A DNA stretch of 64,000 bases. Origin: Sphingobium sp. CAP-1. GTDB taxonomy: Bacteria > Pseudomonadota > Alphaproteobacteria > Sphingomonadales > Sphingomonadaceae. The position numbers were made by a program, and so were the translations under genes. This document shows, one piece after another, positions 49,790-56,826 of the stretch; the first letter of the stretch is position 1; each line of letters starts with the position of its first letter. The stretch covers positions 2,870,001-2,934,000 of the forward strand of contig NZ_CP046252.1 of assembly GCF_009720145.1 (NCBI RefSeq), written 5' to 3'. The notes beneath the pieces are model-generated. The model searched no databases, had not been told where the DNA came from, and saw only the letters and a list, made by a program, of their open reading frames with translations.

Positions 49790-51082
49790 ATGAGCTTTCC
49801 ATGGGCTGAACATTATACCCCCAAGCATCCGCTGATGCAGTGGGTCGACGAGAAGCTGCCGCTGCCGCGGCTCGTCTACAATGCGATCGGCGCGGGCTAT
49901 CCGGTGCCGCGCAACCTCAATTATTTCTGGAACTTCGGCGTGCTGGCCGGTCTGGCGCTGGTGATCCAGATCGTCACCGGCGTCATCATGGCGATGCATT
50001 ATGGCGCCAATGACCTGGTCGCCTTCGGCACCGTCGAACAGACGATGCGCGACGTGAACGCCGGGTGGCTGATGCGCTATGCGCACGCCAACGGCGCCAG
50101 CTTCTTCTTCATCGTGGTCTATCTCCACATCTTCCGCGGCCTCTATTTCGGTTCCTACAAGGCGCCTCGCGAAATGGTGTGGCTGCTGGGCCTGGTCATC
50201 TTCCTCCTCATGATGGCGACCGCCTTCATGGGCTATGTGCTGCCCTGGGGGCAGATGAGCTATTGGGGCGCGAAGGTCATCACCGGCCTGTTCGGCGCGA
50301 TCCCGGTGGTCGGCGAGCCGATCCAGACCTGGCTGCTGGGTGGCTTCGCCCCCGGCAACGCCTCGCTCAACCGCTTCTTCTCGCTGCACTTCCTGCTGCC
50401 CTTCGTGATTGCGGGCGTCATCATCCTGCATATCTGGGCGCTGCATATTCCGGGTTCGTCCAACCCGACCGGCGTGGAAGTGCAGGGGCCGCAGGACACC
50501 GTGCCCTTCCATCCCTATTATACCGCCAAGGATGGCTTCGGCGTCGGCGTGTTCCTGATCTTCTTCGCGATCATGCTGTTCTTCGCGCCCAATTATCTGG
50601 GCCACCCGGACAATTATATCGAGGCGAACCCGCTTTCGACGCCTGCGCATATCGTGCCCGAATGGTATTTCTGGCCCTTCTACGCGATCCTGCGCGCCTT
50701 CACCGTCGACTTCTTCTTCGTACCGGCTAAGCTGCTGGGCGTGCTGGCGATGTTCGCATCGATTCTGCTGCTCTTCTTCCTGCCCTGGCTTGACACGTCG
50801 CCGGTGCGGTCCGGCCATTATCGTCCGGCGTTCAAGAAGTCGTTCATCATCCTGCTGATCGACGTGCTGATCCTGGGCTATTGCGGCGGCGCGCCGGCGG
50901 CGGAGCCTTATGTGATGATCTCCCAGATTGCTGCGGCTTATTATTTCGCGCACTTCCTGATCATCCTGCCGCTGATCGCGCGCTTCGAAAAGCCGCTGCC
51001 GCTGCCCGGCTCGATCACGGAATCGGTGCTGGCCAAATATGCCAAGGCTGACGGCGAATCCGCCGCGGTCCCGGCCGAATAA
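49790..51082 (+). CDS. petB: Cytochrome b of the bc1 complex
   Basis: Cytochrome b carries the two b hemes and the quinol sites. The 430-residue protein has the heme-ligand helices (MRYAHANGASFFFIVVYLHI and FFSLHFLLPFVIAGVIILHI), the GYVLPWGQMSYWGAKVITGL segment and the Qo-site PEWY motif (IVPEWYFWPFYAILR). It follows petA by 11 nt. Confidence 0.97.
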   Translation: MSFPWAEHYTPKHPLMQWVDEKLPLPRLVYNAIGAGYPVPRNLNYFWNFGVLAGLALVIQIVTGVIMAMHYGANDLVAFGTVEQTMRDVNAGWLMRYAHANGASFFFIVVYLHIFRGLYFGSYKAPREMVWLLGLVIFLLMMATAFMGYVLPWGQMSYWGAKVITGLFGAIPVVGEPIQTWLLGGFAPGNASLNRFFSLHFLLPFVIAGVIILHIWALHIPGSSNPTGVEVQGPQDTVPFHPYYTAKDGFGVGVFLIFFAIMLFFAPNYLGHPDNYIEANPLSTPAHIVPEWYFWPFYAILRAFTVDFFFVPAKLLGVLAMFASILLLFFLPWLDTSPVRSGHYRPAFKKSFIILLIDVLILGYCGGAPAAEPYVMISQIAAAYYFAHFLIILPLIARFEKPLPLPGSITESVLAKYAKADGESAAVPAE

Positions 51083-51096
51083 AGGGGTAGACAGAT

Positions 51097-51945
51097 ATGG
51101 TTCGCATCGGCGCATTTCTCGTCGGCCTCTTCTTTGCCGGCTGGCTGTTCATCTCCTTCCTCGTGGGCGCCTATTCCTACGTGACGGAGCCGCCGGCGGC
51201 GACGGTGGAACATGAGTTCCACCGCGACCCCAAACATGTGTCCTTCTCGTTCGACGGACCCTTTGGCAGCTATGACAAGCAGCAGCTCCAGCGCGGCTTC
51301 CAGGTGTTCAAGGAAGTCTGCTCGGCCTGCCACAGCCTCAAGTTCGTGGCCTTCCGCGACCTTGAAGCGCTGGGCTATAACGAAGCCGAAGTGAAGGCGA
51401 TCGCCAAGCAGTGGGCGATCAAGACCCCGTCGGTCGATCCGGCCACGGGTGAGCCTGCCACCCGCGAGCCGGTTCCCGCCGATCATTTCCCCAAGCCCTT
51501 CGCGAACAATGTCGCGGCGGCGGCGGCGAACAATAATGCGATCCCGCCGGATCTGTCGCTGATGACCAAGGCCCGCCACCATGGCAGCGCCTATGTCTAT
51601 TCGCTGCTGACGGGCTTCCAGGAACAGCCGGCTGAATTGCTCAAGGAGTTCCCGGACGCCAAGACGCCGGAGGGGCTGCACTACAACCCCTATTTCGCCA
51701 ACCTCAATCTGGCGATGGCGCCGCCGCTGACGGCCGATGGTCAGGTGACTTATGGCGACGGCACCAAGCCGACGGTCGACCAGATGGCGCAGGATGTCGC
51801 GGCCTTCCTGACCTGGACCGCCGAGCCGAAGCTGGAGAATCGTCATACGGCGGGGATGGCGACGATCATCTTCCTGCTGATCGCCACGGCGCTGGCCTAT
51901 ATGTCCTATCAGAATATCTGGGCGGACAAGAAAAAGGCGGCCTGA
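51097..51945 (+). CDS. petC: Cytochrome c1 of the bc1 complex
   Basis: Cytochrome c1 accepts electrons from the Rieske centre. The 282-residue protein has an N-terminal signal/membrane helix (AFLVGLFFAGWLFISFLVGA), the heme motif CSACHSLKFVAFRDL, the Met ligand region LNLAMAPPL and a C-terminal anchor (GMATIIFLLIATALAYMSYQ). It is 14 nt after petB and ends at a terminator. Confidence 0.97.
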   Translation: MVRIGAFLVGLFFAGWLFISFLVGAYSYVTEPPAATVEHEFHRDPKHVSFSFDGPFGSYDKQQLQRGFQVFKEVCSACHSLKFVAFRDLEALGYNEAEVKAIAKQWAIKTPSVDPATGEPATREPVPADHFPKPFANNVAAAAANNNAIPPDLSLMTKARHHGSAYVYSLLTGFQEQPAELLKEFPDAKTPEGLHYNPYFANLNLAMAPPLTADGQVTYGDGTKPTVDQMAQDVAAFLTWTAEPKLENRHTAGMATIIFLLIATALAYMSYQNIWADKKKAA

Positions 51946-51966
51946 TCCGCCGCAACGGACGAGACG

Positions 51967-52000
51967 AAGGGCGCGGTTTCTTGAGGAAGCCGCGCCCTTT
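51967..52000 (+). terminator. Rho-independent terminator after petABC
   Basis: AAGGGCGCGGTTTC and GAAGCCGCGCCCTT pair over 14 positions with one weak pair, across TTGAG, followed by TTTCT. It lies 21 nt after petC and 16 nt before the apt start. Confidence 0.8.
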
Positions 52001-52016
52001 CTCTATGGAGGCGGGT

Positions 52017-52550
52017 ATGACCAGCGACCTGACCGATCTCATTCGCACCATCCCCGACTTTCCGAAGCCGGGCATCCAGTTTCGCGACATCACCACGCTG
52101 CTGGCCGATGGCGAGGGGCTGCGCGACCTGACCGCCCGGCTGGCCGACATCGCGCGGCCGCTCGACCCGGACCTGATCGTCGGGATCGAGGCGCGCGGTT
52201 TCATCCTGGGCGCGGCGCTCGCCCTGTCGCTGGGCAAGGGCTTCGTGCCGGTGCGCAAGAAGGGCAAGCTGCCCGGCAAGACGGTCGGCATCGACTATTG
52301 CCTTGAATATGGCAGCGACCGGCTGGAGATGCATGAAGGACAGGTGCCGCAGGGCGCGCGCGTGGTGCTGGTCGACGATTTGATCGCCACCGGCGGCACC
52401 GCGAACGCCGCCGCGCAATTGTTGCGCGAGCAGGGGGCAAGCGTGCTGATGGCGCTGTTCGCGATCGACCTGCCCGATCTGGGCGGCATGGCTGCGCTGG
52501 CGGCCGATGGCGTCACGGCGCGGGCGATCATGACCTTCGATGGCCATTGA
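52017..52550 (+). CDS. apt: Adenine phosphoribosyltransferase
   Basis: Apt salvages adenine to AMP using PRPP. The 177-residue protein has the typical start (DLIRTIPDFPKPGIQFRDIT), EARGFILGAALALSLGKGFV, and the PRPP-binding loop VVLVDDLIATGGTANAA. ATG 52017 has GGAGG 5 nt upstream. The longer frame starts inside the petC terminator and is rejected. It overlaps the next gene by 11 nt. Confidence 0.95.
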   Translation: MTSDLTDLIRTIPDFPKPGIQFRDITTLLADGEGLRDLTARLADIARPLDPDLIVGIEARGFILGAALALSLGKGFVPVRKKGKLPGKTVGIDYCLEYGSDRLEMHEGQVPQGARVVLVDDLIATGGTANAAAQLLREQGASVLMALFAIDLPDLGGMAALAADGVTARAIMTFDGH

Positions 52551-53079
52551 GGGCGCGCCGACCCTGACCTTTCTCTATGGTCCTGCGGCGGCGGGCAAGC
52601 TGACCGTCGCCCGGATCGTTGCGGCGCGCACCGGCCATAGCCTGTTCCACAACCATCTGATCGTCGATGCGGTGGCGGCACTCTTTCCCTTCGCCTCGCC
52701 GGCATTCGTGCGGTTGCGTGAGCGTTTCTGGATCGACGCGATGCTGGCGGCGATTGGCGCGGGGCAGTCGCTGATTTTCACCTTCGCCCCTGAACCGAGC
52801 GTCGCACCCGATTTTCCGCAGCGCTTGCGGGCGCAGGTCGAGGCTGCGGGTGGCCGGGTGAAGTTCGTCGCGCTGACGGTCGCGCCCGATGTGCAGGACG
52901 CGCGGATCGCCGATCCCGGCCGCGCCGCCTTTGGCAAGCTGCGCGATGTTGCCCTGCTGCGCGCGATTCGGACTGAATGCGATCGCTGCATGACGGCCAT
53001 GCCCGTGCCGATGCTCAGCCTTGATACCGGCCTGTTTACACCCGATCAGGCCGCCGAACGGATCGTCGCCCTGCTATAG
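52540..53079 (+). CDS. P-loop kinase-like protein of unknown substrate
   Basis: The 179-residue protein begins with a Walker A motif (LYGPAAAGKLTVARIVAART) and has a hydrophobic Walker-B-like strand (SLIFTFAPEP) and the shape of the small-molecule kinase/AAA_33 group. It resembles shikimate- or chloramphenicol-phosphotransferase-like proteins but lacks a motif that fixes the substrate. It overlaps apt by 11 nt, so it is probably co-translated. It converges with the nucleosidase gene. Confidence 0.7.
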   Translation: MAIEGAPTLTFLYGPAAAGKLTVARIVAARTGHSLFHNHLIVDAVAALFPFASPAFVRLRERFWIDAMLAAIGAGQSLIFTFAPEPSVAPDFPQRLRAQVEAAGGRVKFVALTVAPDVQDARIADPGRAAFGKLRDVALLRAIRTECDRCMTAMPVPMLSLDTGLFTPDQAAERIVALL

Positions 53080-53703
53080 CGCCGGTTCGCGCAGCGCCGC
53101 TTCCAGCCCGTCGACCGCCAGCGCCAGTCGTTCGTCCAGCAGGCCGAGCAGCGCGGTCCAGCCGTCGACATGGTCGAGTTCACCCGGCCCGTCGGACACG
53201 CCGCGCAGCCCCATCAGCGGCACGCCGAAGCGGGCGCAGGCGCGCGCCACCGCGAACGTCTCCATATCGACCATGTCGGCGTCGATCGCGGCATATTCCT
53301 CCCCGCCGACGATATTCGCCCCGGTCGACAGCCGGGCCAGCGGCAGGGCGAGGGGCGTCGTCAGCGGCAGGTCGACCGGATGATCGATAAAGGGCGTCAC
53401 CCCTTTGGTGAAGCCAAGGCGGGAGGCATCCATGTCGCGCCAGGACACGCTGGCGATCTGATAGATTTCGCCCAGCGGACAGATGCGCGATCCGGCTGAT
53501 CCCAGACACAGGACAAGGTCGGGCAACGCGTCCTGCCGCGCCAGATCATGCAGCGCCATGCCGGTTGTCAGCGCCGCCTCGACAGGACCGACGCCGGTCA
53601 TCAGGGGCGAGAAGCGCGCGCGCAGTTGTGGTCCATATTCGGCCTCCACCGCCATGACGAAGAGGATGCTTTTCGTTCCGATCCGTTCGCACGCCGCTGT
53701 CAT
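53074..53703 (-). CDS. 5'-methylthioadenosine/S-adenosylhomocysteine nucleosidase-like protein
   Basis: The 209-residue protein belongs to the purine nucleoside phosphorylase/MTAN superfamily. The core includes LMTGVGPVEAALTTGMALHD, LVLCLGSAGSRI, DMVDMETFAVARACARFGVP and LMGLRGVSDGPGELDHVDGW. The MET and SDG/DGP motifs hold the ribose and base. ATG 53703 has GGAGG 6 nt upstream. ATG 53706 is also possible. A longer open frame upstream has no support. Confidence 0.88.
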   Translation of the reverse strand: MTAACERIGTKSILFVMAVEAEYGPQLRARFSPLMTGVGPVEAALTTGMALHDLARQDALPDLVLCLGSAGSRICPLGEIYQIASVSWRDMDASRLGFTKGVTPFIDHPVDLPLTTPLALPLARLSTGANIVGGEEYAAIDADMVDMETFAVARACARFGVPLMGLRGVSDGPGELDHVDGWTALLGLLDERLALAVDGLEAALREPAL

Positions 53704-53805
53704 CATCTGCCTCCGATCGCATTGCCTGTCTGTAATGTCGGGGACATCGCCCTGACATCGGCGTTCGCTATAGTCGAGGTGATAATATCGTTCCGCGAGT
53801 TGACC

Positions 53806-53961
53806 ATGCCCGTTTCCATCCATCGCCCCCGTTCCGTCGCCGCCGCTGATGAGGTCATTACCCCCGCCGATATCGAAGCCTGGGCCAGGGTGGAGCGCGC
53901 TCTGTCGGCCCGGCGCGAAGCCTGTCGCAAGCGGCGCGTCGGCCACGCCGCAATGCGGTGA
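53806..53961 (+). CDS. Small hypothetical protein
   Basis: A 51-residue basic reading frame (PADIEAWARVERALSARREA) starts at ATG 53806, divergent from the nucleosidase gene. GCGAG is a weak ribosome site. I do not recognise it. It is the last host ORF before the prophage junction and may not be expressed. Confidence 0.4.
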   Translation: MPVSIHRPRSVAAADEVITPADIEAWARVERALSARREACRKRRVGHAAMR

Positions 53962-53989
53962 AAAGCAGATCAATGTGTCGAAAAAGAGA

Positions 53990-54022
53990 AAGCCCGCCGC
54001 TTCATCCGAAGCGACGGGCTTT
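53990..54022 (-). terminator. Terminator for the tRNA-Val gene (minus strand)
   Basis: AAGCCCGCCGCTTC and GAAGCGACGGGCTT pair with one mismatch around ATCC. On the minus strand it is followed by TTTCTCTTTTT. It lies 5 nt past the 3' CCA of the tRNA remnant, where a tRNA terminator is expected. Confidence 0.75.
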
Positions 54023-54026
54023 GTCA

Positions 54027-54073
54027 TGGTGGGCGTGGCAAGGATTGAACTTGCGACCCCTGCGATGTCAACG
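54027..54073 (-). other. tRNA-Val(GAC) 3' half: prophage attachment site (att)
   Basis: On the minus strand this reads as the 3' part of a tRNA-Val. It has anticodon loop TTGACAT, anticodon stem CGCAG, variable loop GGGTC, T-arm GCAAG-TTCAATC-CTTGC, acceptor strand CACGCCC, discriminator A and encoded CCA. The 5' half is missing. After CG at the loop boundary the sequence stops being able to pair as a tRNA. A 3' tRNA half next to phage genes is the classic duplicate left by a tRNA-targeting integrase. The intact tRNA should be at the other end of the element, beyond 64000. Confidence 0.8.
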
Positions 54074-54156
54074 AAAAGGACGCGCATGAAAACGGCTGTT
54101 TTTCGTAACATTAGGATGTTCTATGTTGCGAACATGAGCGGAACGAATCGGGATTT

Positions 54157-54184
54157 CGGGTGAATTTCACCCGAACTTCACCCG
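54157..54184. repeat. TTCACCCG repeats next to the att site
   Basis: CGGGTGAATTTCACCCG (54157-54173) is a perfect palindrome and is followed by another TTCACCCG (54177-54184). Three half-sites within 110 bp of the att core look like integrase or excisionase arm sites. This is an inference. Confidence 0.45.
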
Positions 54185-54205
54185 AACTGAGCGAGGGCGT
54201 CGGGG

Positions 54206-54439
54206 ATGAAGTGGGTATTGATACTGGCTCTCTATATGGCACCGGACGATGCTGTTGATTGGGATGGTCCTTGGACCATGAGCACCCCAAAAATTCTTGA
54301 GCGTCAGTTCGACAGCGAGGCTGAGTGTCGAGCGACGGCGATACAGTTGATCGGCAGATTGCACCAAGGCATGTTAGCGCCTGTGCGCTTTCAATGCGTG
54401 TCGCTGCCAGGCGCGCTCCCTAAGGGCGCGCCAAGATAG
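54206..54439 (+). CDS. Hypothetical small protein at the prophage end
   Basis: The 77-residue protein begins with a short hydrophobic stretch (MKWVLILALYMAPDDAVDWD), followed by a segment that resembles small phage-end proteins with a Cys pair (SEAECRATAIQLIGRLHQGM, VRFQCVSLPG). GAGGGCGTCGGGG lies upstream of the ATG. The next small gene starts 2 nt after its stop. No function is assigned. Confidence 0.6.
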   Translation: MKWVLILALYMAPDDAVDWDGPWTMSTPKILERQFDSEAECRATAIQLIGRLHQGMLAPVRFQCVSLPGALPKGAPR

Positions 54440-54441
54440 CC

Positions 54442-54648
54442 ATGCCGCTGGACGACTGGGAGCTATGGGCCTGCGCCCAGCAGGTCATCAAACAGCATGG
54501 CGCCAAGGCTCCACTGCATGTCGCTGCCCGGATCGCCGAGCTTGCGACCGAGGGCGACGCGGATGGGGTGCAGGCGTGGCAGGCTATCGCCGCACGGGTC
54601 GATCAGTTAATGGATTATCGGACTGGCCGTCCGCTGAGCCGGCAGTGA
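54442..54648 (+). CDS. DUF6961-like small protein
   Basis: The 68-residue protein (LDDWELWACAQQVIKQHGAK, ADGVQAWQAIAARVDQLMD) matches my recollection of DUF6961, a family of small proteins common in sphingomonads, often at phage or plasmid loci. Function is unknown. Its stop overlaps the GTG of the recombinase-like fragment that follows. Confidence 0.6.
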   Translation: MPLDDWELWACAQQVIKQHGAKAPLHVAARIAELATEGDADGVQAWQAIAARVDQLMDYRTGRPLSRQ

Positions 54649-54928
54649 AACGGGTCGCTCGATCCAGCCCGGCCCTGATCGCCAAGGTCAAGAAGAAGGC
54701 GGTCACCCTACTCTACGACCGCTCCGGCCGCCCCTTCAGCGGCAAGGATCGGAAGAACGCCTGCTGCTATCTACTCGAAAACGGCTCAGTGACACCGACG
54801 TCGCCGCGATCCTGAGCATGACACCCGAGACAGTCCGCCACTACGGCAAACGCGCCAGCGCCTACATGATCGCCGTCGGCGCCAGCGCAAAAATGACCGG
54901 CGTCACCCCGTTCAAGATGGGGCGTTAA
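54645..54928 (+). pseudogene. Recombinase (integrase) C-terminal fragment with a frameshift
   Basis: The frame from GTG 54645 gives KKKAVTLLYDRSGRPFSG and KDRKNACCYLLENG, then breaks near 54788. In the next frame a clear continuation reads DTDVAAILSMTPETVRHYGK, RASAYMIAVGASAKMTG, ending at TAA 54928. Adding one base gives ENGLSDTDVAAILSMTPETV, the usual form of the tyrosine-recombinase C-terminal box, with the Tyr nucleophile in VRHYGK. The Arg-bearing N-terminal catalytic part is absent. It is therefore a non-functional remnant, or one exon-like piece of a decayed integrase. Confidence 0.65.
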
Positions 54929-55392
54929 GACAGGGGTAGATTGGAAACTGCGACATGCTCGCCGAAGACATCGATGGCGAGGATATCTAACAACTCGCGG
55001 TCTTCATCGGAAAACTTGTGGATTTCGACATGTCCGGTATTCGTGCCATCGGGCACAACTACAAGTCTGATGCTCTTGCCCTTGTCCAGACATTTCTCTC
55101 GGGTTGCTCCGACATTACCTACAGCGAAATAGGCCGTTGCGCCCAACTTTTTGCTTGGGAGGCTATCTCGGAAAGCACTTGCCGCTGCGCCGTAAGTGGC
55201 GGGTCCCTTCGCTCCATAATGCTCAACCCAAGTGGTCGAAAGACCGCCCTTATCTGAAGGCCGTATTTGAAACGCGGTGTTGGCTATACCCTTGAAAGCA
55301 TTAGTTTCCGCGTCGCGTACTTGTTGCTTGTAGGGCACATACCGCATCAAATGGTCGGTGTCCGGAACCTTTATCGCCTCATGTTTAGGCAA
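54925..55392 (-). CDS. Unrecognised protein, third gene of the TIGR04255 cassette
   Basis: The 155-residue protein carries the segments VPDTDHLMRYVPYKQQVRDA and AFQIRPSDKGGLSTTWVEHY, then LDKGKSIRLVVVPDGTNTGH. These look like one compact domain; I know of no named function. It starts at TTG 55392, overlapping the preceding gene by 8 nt, which implies coupling. Its 3' end overlaps the recombinase fragment by 4 nt on the opposite strand. Codon use looks less GC-rich than the phage and host genes around it. Confidence 0.75.
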   Translation of the reverse strand: MPKHEAIKVPDTDHLMRYVPYKQQVRDAETNAFKGIANTAFQIRPSDKGGLSTTWVEHYGAKGPATYGAAASAFRDSLPSKKLGATAYFAVGNVGATREKCLDKGKSIRLVVVPDGTNTGHVEIHKFSDEDRELLDILAIDVFGEHVAVSNLPLS

Positions 55393-55978
55393 GGCCGAAC
55401 CAACCTTGAGGATTGTAAGGTTCGAGGTTGTGCATGAGCCGATCTACCGTAGTGGTACCTGCTGCTCGCTCGGTTAATTCGCCAACCTTATGGCTGACAA
55501 CCCAACGAACAGCATTATTAGGCTCGAACTCAACGGTAAGTCGATCAGCCTCATTGATCCATATCGCCGACAGGATGCCTCGTGAAGACATAGCAAGCGA
55601 GGGTTTTGATGGACTGTTCACGAACAGCATGAAGCGAATGAAGCTTTTGTATGATTCGAGCTGAATTGGAGAGTCATCCTCAAACCAGTCATCACAATCA
55701 TGTAGAAGATCCAGCTGCCGGAAATATCTGTCACGATCAGCAACACTGATGTGCATCGCAATTTTCGATGTCCAGATCTTGGCATCGGCTAGGGCGGTAA
55801 ATACCCGCTCTGCAAGGGAAGGAGGCTGAATAGCAGCTTGATAAATCTCACCTTCGTAGTTGGCGTTTATCAGCGGCCGGATAATATCACTGACACGCAG
55901 ACCCAAGGCAGCCGAGCTAGACGCCGGAAAAAGAGCTTGCCGCCCTTTGAGACCGCCTACGAATGACGTCGATGTCAT
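55385..55978 (-). CDS. Unrecognised protein, second gene of the TIGR04255 cassette
   Basis: The 197-residue soluble protein has no membrane segment or motif I recognise. Visible features are an N-terminal RVSDIIRPLINANYEGEIYQ, a Trp/Asp-rich DLLHDCDDWFEDDSPI and a C-terminal RLTVEFEPNNAVRWVVSHKV, then GELTERAAG. It overlaps the TIGR04255-like gene by 4 nt and the third gene by 8 nt, so the three are one translational unit. Possible roles include regulator or effector in an accessory system. This is not established. Confidence 0.75.
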   Translation of the reverse strand: MTSTSFVGGLKGRQALFPASSSAALGLRVSDIIRPLINANYEGEIYQAAIQPPSLAERVFTALADAKIWTSKIAMHISVADRDRYFRQLDLLHDCDDWFEDDSPIQLESYKSFIRFMLFVNSPSKPSLAMSSRGILSAIWINEADRLTVEFEPNNAVRWVVSHKVGELTERAAGTTTVDRLMHNLEPYNPQGWFGLA

Positions 55979-56715
55979 AGCGAAAAGGTTTCCCGAGCCT
56001 TAGGTGTGATAGCCATTTCAAAATGGTCATTCTTTATCTGACGCATATCCTCTAATTTTGTGAAGATCGCGTCAAGTTTCAACGGGAGATCGACCGTACA
56101 AATAACATCGATGTCGAGCAGGAATGCATTAGTACCAGGTACCTCCTGCACCCCAGAGGCGGACTGAAGAATCACTAACGCCCCTTTGTCAGCAAGGTGG
56201 CGCTCTAGCCGCCATCCATATTGCTCGACCACCGGGATCTCAGTCGGCAACGATATATTGATTGCGATGTAATGTTCGTAGCTAGCTACGCCGTCGACAA
56301 TTGGCACGTCCAGGCGATTGATATAGCGCACACCCATCCGCGCCAACTTGCGGACACCAAGCACATCGTAGATCAAATCCAAGTCAGCGCGAACGCGTGC
56401 GATGAACGCGTCCCAGCCCTGGTAAGGAGCCAGCCGGGACCATGTCAGGCCGACCTGCATGAGGATTAAAATGTCGGCCTGATCGGCCGAAGAAAATCGC
56501 TCTTGCTCCTCTTTCATTATGTCGAGGTTCACCGAAACTGGATCAAACCTGCTAGTGATCTGGGCGGTCGGACTAACGTTTGCGTAGTTCTTTTTCAGCT
56601 TTCTGGCGAGCTTACGTTGTTGCGCATCGGATAACGGCTCAGCAAAAATCATCTGTATGACGGCTTCGATAATGGGGGGAGCCTGATATGAAACAGTCGC
56701 TGACTTCTCGGCCAC
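55975..56715 (-). CDS. TIGR04255-family-like protein, first gene of the cassette
   Basis: The 246-residue protein has the pattern of the sporadically distributed TIGR04255 family: an N-terminal PPIIEAVIQMIFAEPLS strand-helix, a central RVRADLDLIYDVLGVRKLAR and MGVRYINRLDVPIV, and a C-terminal FLLDIDVICTVDLPLKLDAI. The family has no known biochemical function. It starts at GTG with GGAGGA upstream and leads two overlapping genes. The patchy distribution of the family and its place at a prophage end fit mobile cargo such as a defence or toxin-antitoxin module. Family call moderate; function unknown. Confidence 0.7.
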   Translation of the reverse strand: MAEKSATVSYQAPPIIEAVIQMIFAEPLSDAQQRKLARKLKKNYANVSPTAQITSRFDPVSVNLDIMKEEQERFSSADQADILILMQVGLTWSRLAPYQGWDAFIARVRADLDLIYDVLGVRKLARMGVRYINRLDVPIVDGVASYEHYIAINISLPTEIPVVEQYGWRLERHLADKGALVILQSASGVQEVPGTNAFLLDIDVICTVDLPLKLDAIFTKLEDMRQIKNDHFEMAITPKARETFSL

Positions 56716-56826
56716 CTAGTCGATCCTCCGCTATGCCGCAGGCCATAGCTGGCTCAGCCCGCAATCGCCAGAAATTTGTAGAACCAACGAAAATGCTGAG
56801 CGCTGAGACGATCTGGGGGAACACAA

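Noticed and set aside
53074..54111. 345-residue form of the nucleosidase extending across the tRNA remnant
   Set aside because: The added N-terminal part crosses a terminator and the att site; GGAGG supports the start at 53703.
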